Assembly (NCBI GenBank): GCA_023266055.1
Contig: JAHFRW010000011.1
Coordinates: 1-64,000, forward strand
DNA length: 64,000 nucleotides
Reading direction: 5' to 3'
From: Gammaproteobacteria bacterium
GTDB taxonomy: Bacteria > Pseudomonadota > Gammaproteobacteria > Ga0077554 > Ga007554
Of the stretch, positions 32,442 to 42,699 are shown piece by piece. The stretch's first letter is position 1. Each line of letters starts with the position of its first letter. The notes below the pieces were generated by a model. The model was not told where the DNA came from, did not search any database, and was given only the letters and a program-made list of their open reading frames with translations. The position numbers and the translations under genes were made by a program.

Positions 32442-34100
32442 CTACATATCCACATAGTTCGGCCCACTACCCCCCTCCGGCGTCACCCACGTAATGTTTT
32501 GTAATGGGTCTTTAATGTCGCAGGCTTTGCAGTGCACGCAATTGGCGGCATTGATCTGCAAGCGGGGCGTCTGTTCAGGCGCGCGTACAATTTCGTACAC
32601 CCCCGCCGGGCAATAGCGTTGCTCGGGTGCATCATAAACTTTCAGATTGTGTTCAATGGCAAGCGGGGGCTGGGCGAGTTTGAGATGGATGGGTTGATCT
32701 TCTTCGTGGCTCAGGTTGGACAAATAAATGGAACTGAGTTTGTCGAACGTCAATACGCCATCCGCTTTTGGATAGGTGATGGGCTGGCAGGCAGCAGCGG
32801 GGCGCAGTGATGCATGATCAGCGCCACTATGCTGCAGCGTCCACGGTAGCCGTATGCCAAAATGGCGTAACCACAGATCAACACCGGCATAGGCCATGCC
32901 GCGCCATAAACCCCAGCGTGATAGCGCAGGTTTGACGTTGCGTACTGCGTCGAGATCCTGCTGTATCCATGAATCGGCAAATAATTGTGTATAACCTGTC
33001 AATTCATCGTGACCCGCGCGGCCCTCCGTGCAAATGGCCTGAAACGCCGCTTCAGCAGCAAGCATGCCACTTTTCATGGCATTGTGACTGCCCTTGATGC
33101 GTGGCACGTTCACCAGGCCGGCGCTGCATCCGATTAATGCTCCACCGGGGAAGGTGAGTTTCGGCAATGATTGCAGGCCACCTTCACTGATGGCACGTGC
33201 GCCGTAACTCAAGCGTTCACCGTTGATGAAGGTGTCTCGTATCGCTGGATGCGTTTTGAAACGCTGGAATTCATCAAACAGGCCAAGATGCGGGTTTGCA
33301 TAATCAAGATGGATGACGTAGCCCACTGCAACCGTGTTGTTGTCGAGGTGATATAGGAAGCTGCCCCCTCCGGTATGTGAATCCAGCGGCCAACCCAGGG
33401 TGTGCAACACCAGGCCGGGTTGGTGCCGTGCCGTATCGACACGCCACAATTCCTTGAAACCCAGCCCGTATTTCGGCACATCGGATGCGGCGCGTAATGA
33501 ATAGCGCACTTCAATCTGTTTGGCGAGTGAGCCACGCACGCCTTCAGCGATCAAGGTGTATTTTGCATGCAGTTCCATGCCCGGCGTGTAACCAGATTTG
33601 TGTGTGCTGTCCTTGCTGATGCCCATGTCGCCGGTAGCAACACCCTTAACGCTGTCATCATTGTTATAAAGTATTTCGGCAGCCGCGAAGCCGGGGTAGA
33701 TTTCCACGCCCAACGCTTCGGCTTGTTCGCCCAGCCAGTGGCAGACATTACCCAGGCTGGCAATGTAGTTGCCGTGATTACGCATGATGGGAGGTAACAA
33801 CGCATGCGGGATGTGGGTGCTGCCGGTTTCAGTCAGCAGCAAAAAGCGATCGTCAGTGACCGGTGTGTGTAATGGCGCACCGCGTTCACGCCAGTCAGGG
33901 ATCAGTTCATTCAGCGCAATCGGGTCGATGATGGCACCGGAAAGAATATGTGCGCCTACTTGTGCGCCTTTTTCCAGCACGCATACGCTTATTTCCTGAT
34001 GTGCAGTGGCGGCGAGTTGTTTGAGGCGAATGGCGGCCGCCAGTCCTGCCGGCCCGGCGCCGACAATCAGTACATCATATTCCATTACATCACGTTGCAT
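32442..34100 (-). CDS. Electron transfer flavoprotein-ubiquinone oxidoreductase
   Basis: VLIVGAGPAGLAAAIRL; C-terminal 4Fe-4S NCVHCKACDIKDPLQNITWVTPEGGSGPNYVDM. Confidence 0.96.
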   Translation of the reverse strand: MQRDVMEYDVLIVGAGPAGLAAAIRLKQLAATAHQEISVCVLEKGAQVGAHILSGAIIDPIALNELIPDWRERGAPLHTPVTDDRFLLLTETGSTHIPHALLPPIMRNHGNYIASLGNVCHWLGEQAEALGVEIYPGFAAAEILYNNDDSVKGVATGDMGISKDSTHKSGYTPGMELHAKYTLIAEGVRGSLAKQIEVRYSLRAASDVPKYGLGFKELWRVDTARHQPGLVLHTLGWPLDSHTGGGSFLYHLDNNTVAVGYVIHLDYANPHLGLFDEFQRFKTHPAIRDTFINGERLSYGARAISEGGLQSLPKLTFPGGALIGCSAGLVNVPRIKGSHNAMKSGMLAAEAAFQAICTEGRAGHDELTGYTQLFADSWIQQDLDAVRNVKPALSRWGLWRGMAYAGVDLWLRHFGIRLPWTLQHSGADHASLRPAAACQPITYPKADGVLTFDKLSSIYLSNLSHEEDQPIHLKLAQPPLAIEHNLKVYDAPEQRYCPAGVYEIVRAPEQTPRLQINAANCVHCKACDIKDPLQNITWVTPEGGSGPNYVDM

Positions 34101-34114
34101 GCTAACCGTACTCT

Positions 34115-35059
34115 TTAGACAATCAGTGGAAGTTTAATTTCATCGCTGCGGGTAATGCCTGCTGTGAGCGTGCGGCATAGCGCCAGAAATTCGCGCATGC
34201 CTGCTGTCTGATATTTCTGTTTGTGCCAGACAAAACGAAACTGGCGGCGTAAATCCAGGTCCGGCGTGGTAATGGGCACCAGGTTGCCACGCCGGAATGC
34301 TTCGTGCAACGCCAGGCGCGAGATGCAGCCAATCCCCAGGCCAAATTCCACGGCACGTTTGATGGCCTCGGTATGTTCCAGTTCCAGGCGGATGTTGAGT
34401 GGCACAGGCTGGTTTTCATTTCGGGTAGCATGGCGTATCGCCCGATCAAGGGTCTCACGTGTCGCCGAGCCGTGTTCGCGCATAATCCAGGGCTCTGCAG
34501 CGAGTGCACCCAGGCTAATGTGCGGGTGTTTGGCAAGGTGATAATGTGAGGCGCAAAATACCACAAGCTCATCTTCTACCCAGCGCTGTGATTCCAGGTC
34601 GGGGTGATGGCAATCACCTTCGATCAAACCCAGGTCAAGCTCATAGCGTGCTACCTGCTGCACTATAGTAGCAGTATTGTGTACCTGTAGCCGGATGCGG
34701 CTTTCGGGGTGTTGTTGCAGAAAAGAGGCGACGATCAGCGTTGCCAGATAATTGCCAATGGTGAGCGTGGCACCAATCTCGATGGTGCCCAGTCCGGATT
34801 TGCCCTGTAGCAGATCTTCGATCTCGCGGGCACGATCCAGTAGTTCCACGGCTTTGGGTAGCAATTGGTGGCCAAGCTCGTTGAGGTGGAGAGTTTTTCC
34901 AACTCGATCAAGGAGTTGTCCGCTAAGCTGGCGTTCAAACCCGCCCAGTGCGGTACTGACAGCGGACTGGGACAGCGACAGCATTCTGGCGGCCTGCGAC
35001 ACGCTTTCACAGCGTCCCACCGCCACAAACACTTCCAATTGCCGTAATGTATATTTCAT
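34115..35059 (-). CDS. LysR-family transcriptional regulator
   Basis: MKYTLRQLEVFVAVGRCESVSQAARMLSLSQSAVSTALGGFERQL HTH. Confidence 0.95.
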   Translation of the reverse strand: MKYTLRQLEVFVAVGRCESVSQAARMLSLSQSAVSTALGGFERQLSGQLLDRVGKTLHLNELGHQLLPKAVELLDRAREIEDLLQGKSGLGTIEIGATLTIGNYLATLIVASFLQQHPESRIRLQVHNTATIVQQVARYELDLGLIEGDCHHPDLESQRWVEDELVVFCASHYHLAKHPHISLGALAAEPWIMREHGSATRETLDRAIRHATRNENQPVPLNIRLELEHTEAIKRAVEFGLGIGCISRLALHEAFRRGNLVPITTPDLDLRRQFRFVWHKQKYQTAGMREFLALCRTLTAGITRSDEIKLPLIV

Positions 35060-35067
35060 ATCTGCAT

Positions 35068-35088
35068 TTTAGATGACATCTATCTAAA
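35068..35088. promoter_or_regulatory. Palindrome in the lysR/etfB divergent intergenic region (putative LysR-type operator)
   Basis: TTTAGAT-GACATCT-ATCTAAA, nested AGATG-A-CATCT; adjacent to the LysR start. Confidence 0.55.
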
Positions 35089-35146
35089 TAATCAACTTAA
35101 CAGATGATTGGCGGGAGGATATAATAGTGCAAGTCAGGGGGTTTTC

Positions 35147-35899
35147 ATGAAGATATTGGTCGCGGTAAAGCGTGTGGTAGATTATAACGTCAAGGTGCGC
35201 CTCAAGCCAGACGGTTCTGATGTCGACATTGCCGGCGCAAAAATGGGTATCAACCCATTTGATGAAAATGCGATTGAAGAAGCCTTGCGTTTGAAGGAAC
35301 GCGGTCACGTCTCCGAAGTGGTTGCAGTAACACTGGGCATGGCGGCCTGTCAGGACGTATTGCGCCACGCATTGGCCATGGGCGCGGATCGCGCCATTCT
35401 GGTGGAAACCGATGTGTTGTTGCAGCCGCTGGGCATTGCCAGGCTCCTGAAGGCCGTGGTTGAGCGCGAACAGCCGGACTTAATCATTCTGGGCAAACAG
35501 GCGATTGATGACGATGCTGGTCAGACTGGGCAAATGCTTGCCGCATTGCTGGGTGTGGGGCAGGGCACGTTTATCTCGGCAGTGGACGTGCATGAGGGTG
35601 AAGTGCATGTGACCCGTGAAGTCGATGGCGGCACTGAAACGCTGGCATTACGCTTACCCGCTGTAGTGACTGCCGACTTGCGGCTTAATGAGCCGCGCTA
35701 TGTTAAATTACCCAACCTGATGATGGCAAAAAAGAAGCCGATTCAGACGTATCAAGCAGTCGACTTTGGTATTGATGCTAGCCCGCACCTGAAACAACTC
35801 ACTGTTGCTAATCCACCGACGCGTAAACCCGGTATCAAGCTTGACAGCGTGCAGGAACTTGTAGAAAAACTTCGCACTGAAAAAAAGGTGATAGGATGA
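35147..35899 (+). CDS. etfB: Electron transfer flavoprotein beta subunit
   Basis: MKILVAVKRVVDYNVKVRLKPDGSDVD; start at internal ATG. Confidence 0.96.
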   Translation: MKILVAVKRVVDYNVKVRLKPDGSDVDIAGAKMGINPFDENAIEEALRLKERGHVSEVVAVTLGMAACQDVLRHALAMGADRAILVETDVLLQPLGIARLLKAVVEREQPDLIILGKQAIDDDAGQTGQMLAALLGVGQGTFISAVDVHEGEVHVTREVDGGTETLALRLPAVVTADLRLNEPRYVKLPNLMMAKKKPIQTYQAVDFGIDASPHLKQLTVANPPTRKPGIKLDSVQELVEKLRTEKKVIG

Positions 35900-36834
35900 G
35901 CGTTCTGATTCTGGCCGAGCACGATGGCCACACACTCAAGCAGGCCACGTATCGCGCCGTAACAGCCGCACAACACTGGCAGTTACCGGTGCATGTTCTG
36001 GTGGCGGGCCACACTACCGCGGCTATCGCGCAGGAAGCAGCCGCTATTCAGGGTGTGGCGCAGGTGATACAGGTCGATGCCGCCGTGCTGGCACATCCGC
36101 TTGCAGAAGATATTGCCGATTTGCTGGTTCGGGCAGGTGGTGATCATACCGTGATTCTGGCGGCGCATACCGCCTTTGGTAAAAACGTGTTACCACGTGT
36201 TGCCGCGTTGCTGGACGTTGCCATGTTGTCAGATGTCGTGACTATTGTGGGGCCGAAAACCTACGTGCGTCCCATTTACGCTGGCAGTATTTATGCTACG
36301 GTGGAAAGTATCGATGCACTACAGGTGCTCACGATACGTGCCAGCAGCTTTGCTGCTGCGAGCGTATCGCCTGGCAACGCAGCACCCATAGTGATGATGG
36401 ATGTGTCTACGACCACAGCGCATGTACGGTGGCTTGGTCAGGTTCATAATGTATCCGAGCGTCCCGAACTTGCCAGTGCCCGCGTCGTGGTGTCCGGTGG
36501 ACGTTCACTGGGCAGTGCCGAGAAATTCCAGGTGGTATTGGCACCCCTCGCAGAAAAACTGGATGCTGCGCTGGGCGCAACGCGCGCAGCGGTGGATGCC
36601 GGGTTTGCGCCAAATGATATCCAGGTGGGTCAAACAGGTACCGTGGTTGCACCGGAGTTATATATCGCCGTGGGTATTTCCGGCGCGGTGCAACATACGG
36701 CGGGCATGAAAGACAGCAAGGTCATTGTCGCCATTAATCATGACGCCGATGCCGCGATTTTCCAGGTATCAGATTACTATCTGGTAGCCGATTTGTTCGA
36801 GACCGTACCCGCGTTGACGGAAGCACTGGGTTAA
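35896..36834 (+). CDS. etfA: Electron transfer flavoprotein alpha subunit
   Basis: VVSGGRSLGSAEKFQVV...GQTGTVVAPELYIAVGISGAVQHTAGMKDSKVIVAIN. Confidence 0.97.
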   Translation: MSVLILAEHDGHTLKQATYRAVTAAQHWQLPVHVLVAGHTTAAIAQEAAAIQGVAQVIQVDAAVLAHPLAEDIADLLVRAGGDHTVILAAHTAFGKNVLPRVAALLDVAMLSDVVTIVGPKTYVRPIYAGSIYATVESIDALQVLTIRASSFAAASVSPGNAAPIVMMDVSTTTAHVRWLGQVHNVSERPELASARVVVSGGRSLGSAEKFQVVLAPLAEKLDAALGATRAAVDAGFAPNDIQVGQTGTVVAPELYIAVGISGAVQHTAGMKDSKVIVAINHDADAAIFQVSDYYLVADLFETVPALTEALG

Positions 36835-36900
36835 TGCCGTTTAATCCTGGAATTCCCCGTGCGTAGTCGAAACAGTTTAATAATATAGGCCCGTAATGAT

Positions 36901-37677
36901 ATGAGTAATTTAGCAACCGAACGTGTTTTGAGTGTACATCACTGGAACGATACCCTGTTCAGCTTTAAAACCACCCGTGATCCGGGGCTGCGTTTTATCA
37001 ATGGTCAATTTGTCATGATTGGCTTGATGGTCAATGGCAAGCCGCTGATGCGCGCTTACAGCATTGTCAGTGCAAATTATGAAGAATATCTGGAATTTTT
37101 CAGCATCAAGGTTCAGGATGGCCCGTTAACCTCACGTCTGCAACATCTCAAGGAAGGTGATGAGTTGCTGGTGAGTCGCAAACCCACTGGAACGCTGGTG
37201 CTGGATGATCTCCTGCCGGGTAAAAATCTTTACCTGTTGAGCACGGGCACGGGGCTGGCGCCGTTCATGAGCATCATTCAGGATCCGGAAGCGTATGAAC
37301 GGTATGAGAAAGTGATTCTGGTGCACGGTGTGCGATATGTTAACGAACTGGCGTATGCGGACTTCATTAAAGCCGAATTGGCCGAAAATGAATTCTTTGG
37401 CGAGATGATTCGCGAAAAACTCATTTATTATCCGACCGTCACACGTGAAACATTTCTTTATGAGGGGCGCCTTACTGATTTGATCAACAACGGCAAGTTA
37501 TTTGATGACATCGGCCTGCCAGCGATTAACCCCGAACATGACCGCGTTATGCTCTGCGGTAGTCCGGCCATGTTGAAGGAAGCCTGTCATCTCCTCGATC
37601 ACCGCGGTTTCGAGGTTTCGCCGCGTATCGGCGTACCGGGGCAGTATGTGATTGAACGGGCTTTTGTGGAAAAATAG
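36901..37677 (+). CDS. fpr: Ferredoxin--NADP+ reductase
   Basis: RAYSIVSANYEEYLEFFSIKVQDGPLTSRLQHL and LLSTGTGLAPFMSII. Confidence 0.93.
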   Translation: MSNLATERVLSVHHWNDTLFSFKTTRDPGLRFINGQFVMIGLMVNGKPLMRAYSIVSANYEEYLEFFSIKVQDGPLTSRLQHLKEGDELLVSRKPTGTLVLDDLLPGKNLYLLSTGTGLAPFMSIIQDPEAYERYEKVILVHGVRYVNELAYADFIKAELAENEFFGEMIREKLIYYPTVTRETFLYEGRLTDLINNGKLFDDIGLPAINPEHDRVMLCGSPAMLKEACHLLDHRGFEVSPRIGVPGQYVIERAFVEK

Positions 37678-37704
37678 TGATCACTGTTGTTTCGGTAGTA
37701 TAAA

Positions 37705-37741
37705 TTGATCAGGCACGCCCACATTGGACGCGCCTGATCAA
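37705..37741. terminator. Hairpin between convergent fpr and monooxygenase-like gene
   Basis: TTGATCAGGC...GCCTGATCAA 10-bp perfect inverted repeat. Confidence 0.6.
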
Positions 37742-37762
37742 ACACTTTATTGAATACAAGAA

Positions 37763-38092
37763 TCAGGCGTATTTTTCAAAATGACTGATTTCGTTGGAAT
37801 GTTCGATTCTTACCGAATCCATGTCTACCAAATCTCCGTACGCTTTTGCGACTGGATTTTTCATGAACTTCGTTTCAACTGCTCTGGCGGCAGATGCATC
37901 TCTCCAAAAAGCCAGGTCAGCCCAGGTTTCACCATCGTGCAGCAACAATAATTTTCTCGATAAAAATCCATCTTCACCCGCCAGAAACTTTGCATTAAGT
38001 GCGTCAGAATGTTTATGAAATTCTTCAATCGCGGTACCCTTTTTCAATTTGAACGTAACATACTCAATACATGGACGATTATGTGATGTCAT
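37763..38092 (-). CDS. Small dimeric alpha/beta-barrel (antibiotic biosynthesis monooxygenase-like) protein
   Basis: PCIEYVTFKLKKGTAIEEFHKHSDALNAKFLAGEDGFLSRKLLL. Confidence 0.55.
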   Translation of the reverse strand: MTSHNRPCIEYVTFKLKKGTAIEEFHKHSDALNAKFLAGEDGFLSRKLLLLHDGETWADLAFWRDASAARAVETKFMKNPVAKAYGDLVDMDSVRIEHSNEISHFEKYA

Positions 38093-38179
38093 GCTCCTGT
38101 CTCCTTGGCTTTTAAGTAACGAAACCCATTGCTGTTATTGGTGTTCACAGTAATGATCAAGAGAGTAATTTTACAGAGA

Positions 38180-38207
38180 CTCTCCTGACAGCATGATGTC
38201 AGGAGAG
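38180..38207. terminator. 10-bp hairpin in intergenic region
   Basis: CTCTCCTGAC-agcatgat-GTCAGGAGAG. Confidence 0.45.
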
Positions 38208-38293
38208 TTTGTTCGATTGGTACTGACGCCTGAAATATGGCGGGTTGTTGGTCTATCGTAATCGTAATCAGAGGTTGGACAAAATCAATGGCA

Positions 38294-38635
38294 TTATTTA
38301 ACGTCGACTTTCAGTATCATGCTTGGATGAATGGCGCACTCAACTTCCACCATGCCTGCCTTATCGAAAACTGCCGGTTTGGATTGGCCTTTCGGATAAG
38401 AGCCCAGATCGAAGGTTTTGATATCTGATAATGAAAAGATGTTGTGGAACCATGGGTCTTCGTTTCTGAAGTGAATAGTGTCGCCAACCTTGATCGAAAC
38501 GGTCTCGATTTTGGCGCCATTCATTACAAAGGATTTATCCTTCTGGCCAATGGTGATTTCTCCTGCGGAGGCGCTTGCAGCCACCAATATGCCCATCAGC
38601 ATTAAACCTGTAGATAGATAACCGGTACGAAACAT
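38294..38635 (-). CDS. Cupredoxin (plastocyanin/azurin-like), periplasmic
   Basis: Signal peptide; copper ligands in HNIFS and VECAIHPSM. Confidence 0.85.
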   Translation of the reverse strand: MFRTGYLSTGLMLMGILVAASASAGEITIGQKDKSFVMNGAKIETVSIKVGDTIHFRNEDPWFHNIFSLSDIKTFDLGSYPKGQSKPAVFDKAGMVEVECAIHPSMILKVDVK

Positions 38636-38658
38636 GCTTTATCTCCTTATGTAGTCAA

Positions 38659-39696
38659 TTATTTAACCGGCAACTGAGGGTAAGTAATCATTAACGGACT
38701 TCCCGTCAAGGACTTCAGAAATTCCACCAGATCCTTTTTCTCCTGTTTCGATAAATCCAGTTTTTTCATGTTCGGATCCAGATTATCAAACGTAGGTGTG
38801 CCGCCATTGTTATAGTGGTCAACGACTTCTTCCAGTGATTTATACTGGCCATTGTGCATATAGGGTGGGGTTAATGCAGCATCACGCAATGTAGGTGTCT
38901 TGAAAGCACCTTTCATGACCTTGATAGGTTTGATGGCGAAGCGTCCTGCATCCGTATTATTCGGCAGACCTATGTTGTGAAAGCCATTGTCAGTGAAATT
39001 AAAGCCACTATGACACGCAGCACAATTGGCCTTGCCCTTGAATAAATCAAAACCGCGTACAGCGGCTACGCTCATGGTGTTTTGTCCCTTCAGCCACAAG
39101 TCAAAGGGTGAATCACTGGATACTACCGTTCTTTCAAACGTGGCAATGGCTTTGGCAATGGTGTCATTGGTGATGCCTTGCCCTGGATAGGCGGTATCAA
39201 ACATTTTCCTGTACATGGGGAGATCGCTCAGATCCCTGATTACATTTTCCATGTTACCTGCCATTTCGGGCTCGGCTTGAATCGGCCCCAGTGCCTGCTC
39301 TTCCATGGTGGCAGCACGGCCGTCCCAGAACTGGGATTTCTGATACGCAATATTGAGAATTGTCGGTGTAGAACGTCCCAATACCTGCATGCCGTGACCA
39401 ATGGCAGTTGGCAAGCCATCCGACCAGCCCAGCGCCGGGTTGTGGCAAGTAGCACAGCTGATCCACCCCGAGCCTGACAAGCGAGGATCAAAAAACAAGT
39501 GTTTTCCCAGTTCTACACGTTCAGGTGTTGAAAGATTGCTTTTCGGTTGCGGAACTTCCATGGGACGAAGGTATGTTTTAATATCATCTTCACTTGGCGT
39601 AGCGGTTGCTGCCTGAGTGATACAGTTCATCAGTCCTAGCGTAACACCGAGTAGCGCTGTGGTCAGTGCTTTGGAGCGAGAGACACGAGTGATCAT
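38659..39696 (-). CDS. Di-heme cytochrome c peroxidase/MauG-family protein
   Basis: CATCHN and CAACHS heme motifs; start at MITRVSRSKALTTALLGVTLG (track ORF is longer). Confidence 0.93.
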   Translation of the reverse strand: MITRVSRSKALTTALLGVTLGLMNCITQAATATPSEDDIKTYLRPMEVPQPKSNLSTPERVELGKHLFFDPRLSGSGWISCATCHNPALGWSDGLPTAIGHGMQVLGRSTPTILNIAYQKSQFWDGRAATMEEQALGPIQAEPEMAGNMENVIRDLSDLPMYRKMFDTAYPGQGITNDTIAKAIATFERTVVSSDSPFDLWLKGQNTMSVAAVRGFDLFKGKANCAACHSGFNFTDNGFHNIGLPNNTDAGRFAIKPIKVMKGAFKTPTLRDAALTPPYMHNGQYKSLEEVVDHYNNGGTPTFDNLDPNMKKLDLSKQEKKDLVEFLKSLTGSPLMITYPQLPVK

Positions 39697-39822
39697 AAAA
39701 TCTCCTGTTAATCTGCGAGTGAAACTACAAAGGCGCCCCCGCCAGGGAGAGCCACGCGAAAGCGAGCGGTGGCGGACGCAGGCCTGTCCGGCGCCGAAGG
39801 CATAGCGGTCGCCGAGCGCAGT

Positions 39823-39851
39823 CATTTTGGGGACTGGAATGTCCCAAAATG
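39823..39851. repeat. Strong hairpin within a GC-rich structured intergenic block
   Basis: CATTTTGGGGAC-tggaat-GTCCCAAAATG; upstream block also contains GCCAC...GTGGC. Confidence 0.5.
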
Positions 39852-39900
39852 GTTCGCGAGCACGGCGACACACTTTCTATATAACGGCAATTTATGACGC

Positions 39901-41535
39901 TTATAATTTGAATTTGTCCACTACGCGTCCCAGCCCCATGGCCGCATTATTGAGTGAGGAGGATAATCCATGCAGTACATCCGTCTGGTAGCTGGTTTCT
40001 GTGCTGAGTGAAAATAAATCATGCACTGCCTCGTTAATGCCTTCCATGGCTTTTTCCTGGCCTACCATCATTTGTACTACTTCGTGCATGGTTTCGCGTA
40101 AAGAGATGGCTTGATCCCGGCTCTGTTTGGTATTTACCACGACCTCTCCCAGGCGCTCGATATTGGTATGTGATTCAGTGACGGATTTTTCCAGCATGCC
40201 TATGGCGACTGAAACATTACCGGAAATGGTTTTTATCAGATCAGAAATTTCCGTGGTCGCGGCTGCGGTTTTAATCGCCAATTGCCGTACTTCGGCGGCG
40301 ACTACGGCAAAGCCACGCCCCTGTTCGCCAGCACGGGCGGCTTCAATCGCCGCATTTAACGCCAGCAAGTTGGTTTGTGATGAAATATCGCGAATGGTTT
40401 TGGTAATGTAAGTGATGGTTTCCGCCGTTTTTTCCAGCTCGCGGGTGACGCCTGCAGTGGCTTCTATCTGTTTCTGAAAGTGCTCGAATCCTTGGGTGGC
40501 TTCATTGATTTTGAGAACGGTATCTTCCGCACTGCCGGCTGTTTCATGTGCCCGGTGGGCGGCTTCCTTCAGTTGTTCTACAGCACCGCTGGTGGTAATG
40601 GTAACGGTGTTGGCGGAATGCTTGATACCCTCAACACTGGCATTCAGGTGGAGCGAAACATCGTGCATCATGTCTGCTGCTGTTGAGATATTCTCGGCCT
40701 CAGCCGTCAGAGTGTCAGTGTCAGTGTGAATCTTGGATACAATGGCATGGAGATCGGCCACGGTGCTTGACATGGCATGCACCATCCTGCCAACTTCATC
40801 TCTGCCTGGGTTATCCAGTTTTACACGTAAATCACCCGTGGCCATTGCCCGCATGGCTTGTTCCAGTTTGAACATGGGTTTTACGGAGTAATGTACTACT
40901 ACCAGACTCAGAGTGATGTTTATGAACAGGCCACCCAGGATAATCAATCCAAGCATTAAGATGGTTTTTTTACCCTTCTCCTGAATATGGGCCAACTCGT
41001 CTTCAACCTTGTGCCGTTGTTCTGTAATAATCTGGCTGGATAATGCGTCGGCCTGGTGAAAATCGGCTTCCATGATTTTGATCAGCGCCAATGCTTCTGC
41101 ATCCTGATTGGCGCGTGCCAGTTTGATAATTTCCATACGTTTGGGTTTGAGCTCCGGAATCAATTGAGCGAGACTGGCTACTGCGGGGTCGTTGGGCAAT
41201 GTGGTTTGCAGATGATGAATTTTTTCATCCAGCTGCGCCGCAGCCTTGATCGCATCTACCGCTGCTTTTCGCGTGTCAGCCGGATCAGCGTAGGCAATGG
41301 CCTCCGCCTGGGCAGAACCCACTTTCAGGAGGGCAAATTGTGTATCTTCCACCGTGTTCATACGTGTCGCGGCCTGCACATTGATCTGTTGAGCGTCATC
41401 GTTCAACGTTTGAATGGCATACGCTCCCATGCCACCGACGATCAGTACGCTAATGGCAAAAATCCCCGCCAGGCCAAGAATCTTGGTGCGCCAGGTTATA
41501 TTGCCAAGAAAGTGCTCCAATTGTGTGTGTGCCAT
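39901..41535 (-). CDS. Methyl-accepting chemotaxis protein (4HB-type sensor, HAMP, signalling domain)
   Basis: [33 protein letters not shown] hairpin signature. Confidence 0.95.
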   Translation of the reverse strand: MAHTQLEHFLGNITWRTKILGLAGIFAISVLIVGGMGAYAIQTLNDDAQQINVQAATRMNTVEDTQFALLKVGSAQAEAIAYADPADTRKAAVDAIKAAAQLDEKIHHLQTTLPNDPAVASLAQLIPELKPKRMEIIKLARANQDAEALALIKIMEADFHQADALSSQIITEQRHKVEDELAHIQEKGKKTILMLGLIILGGLFINITLSLVVVHYSVKPMFKLEQAMRAMATGDLRVKLDNPGRDEVGRMVHAMSSTVADLHAIVSKIHTDTDTLTAEAENISTAADMMHDVSLHLNASVEGIKHSANTVTITTSGAVEQLKEAAHRAHETAGSAEDTVLKINEATQGFEHFQKQIEATAGVTRELEKTAETITYITKTIRDISSQTNLLALNAAIEAARAGEQGRGFAVVAAEVRQLAIKTAAATTEISDLIKTISGNVSVAIGMLEKSVTESHTNIERLGEVVVNTKQSRDQAISLRETMHEVVQMMVGQEKAMEGINEAVHDLFSLSTETSYQTDVLHGLSSSLNNAAMGLGRVVDKFKL

Positions 41536-41945
41536 ATATGACGTCCTGCCTAATATTTGTGCTAAAACGATGGCTTTTCTGAAAATTCAAGCGACTTGAT
41601 TGAGTCAGAATCGGGCCATTTGCGTTTCAGTTATCGGGCAGATTGACGCAAGTCTTTATAGCCGCCATCGGTCAACGCTAAATAAAAACGGTTTGGTGGT
41701 CAATTGATTGAGAAATAGCCTGGACAGTGTCTGGTATTAATGCTTCCAGGTTTTTGATTTTTTAGGTAAATCAATGATAATGCCTGGTGTTGTCCAAGGA
41801 AATTACCGCAGATGCATTTTCTGCGGGATTTTCAGAATTTGCCTGAGTCTTGTCTGGGCGTGAACCCGATGGATTTTTGATATTGCTTGATAAATGGGCG
41901 AGGTGCGATCAGTCATGCCGACATGATGCTCCGTTTTTCTGAGGA

Positions 41946-42290
41946 TCAATCTTTGGCGATAGCCGTCAGCGCATCTATTTTGGCTGCACAAATAAAATCA
42001 TTTTCTGACAGACCATTGACGGAGTGGGTGTTGTAACGTACTTCACAACAGTTGTAGTGCACGGTGAGTGCAGGATGATGATCTTCCTGATGGGCAATCC
42101 ACGCGACGGCATTTACGAACGCGAGTGTTTGGTAGTAGTTTTTGAAATAATAGGTGCGGTTGATGTGAGTGCCTGCATGGTTGAGTTCCCAGTTTTGCAG
42201 GTGTTTGAGCAGTGCCTGTGCATCGGCTATGCTCAGTGCTGCTTCGCCTGTTATACAGGGACGACAGTGTTTGCGACTCAGGTCTGTCAT
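41946..42290 (-). CDS. phhB: 4a-hydroxytetrahydrobiopterin dehydratase
   Basis: YYFKNYYQTLAFVNAVAWIAHQEDHHPALTVHYNCCEVRYNTHSVNGLSENDFICAAKID. Confidence 0.93.
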   Translation of the reverse strand: MTDLSRKHCRPCITGEAALSIADAQALLKHLQNWELNHAGTHINRTYYFKNYYQTLAFVNAVAWIAHQEDHHPALTVHYNCCEVRYNTHSVNGLSENDFICAAKIDALTAIAKD

Positions 42291-42307
42291 GATGGGGCTC
42301 GTGATGC

Positions 42308-42610
42308 CTACTTTGCCTGGAATTTATAAAAGGTATTGTTCAGGTGGGCTACAACGCCCTCTATCTGTATGGGTGACCAGTTGAGTTGAGCGTTATTCTG
42401 ACAAAATTGCACGCGTTTCTTGAGCGCGGAAAATGAGTGAATAATGGTGTCAGGGCGTGTGTGAATTTTGGAATCGTGGCATGAGAAACAATGTGTTTCG
42501 TAGAGTTTTTTGCCTTGATCTGCATCAGCAGCCTTGGCCTGGCTGGCGTAACATACCAGTGCCAGCAAAAGCATGCCTGTGTTAAGCAAGAAGCGTTGTT
42601 GTTGATCCAT
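42308..42610 (-). CDS. Small mono-heme cytochrome c
   Basis: Signal peptide and CFSCHD heme motif. Confidence 0.8.
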   Translation of the reverse strand: MDQQQRFLLNTGMLLLALVCYASQAKAADADQGKKLYETHCFSCHDSKIHTRPDTIIHSFSALKKRVQFCQNNAQLNWSPIQIEGVVAHLNNTFYKFQAK

Positions 42611-42642
42611 CGTAGTATCCTCCTGGTGTAACCCTGATTTAG

Positions 42643-42699
42643 CAGGCTGTTGAAAAACAGTCTGCGTGCGGTGTATGAATGGCCTTTTTCAACATCCTG
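42643..42699. repeat. IS/MITE-like inverted repeat
   Basis: CAGGCTGTTGAAAAA ... TTTTTCAACATCCTG (14/15 matched arms) spanning 57 bp between two genes. Confidence 0.55.

Noticed and set aside
32442-36834. Etf genes as an electron-bifurcating complex
   Set aside because: Presence of a full ETF-QO with C-terminal 4Fe-4S domain points to ordinary ETF to quinone transfer; no bifurcating partner visible.
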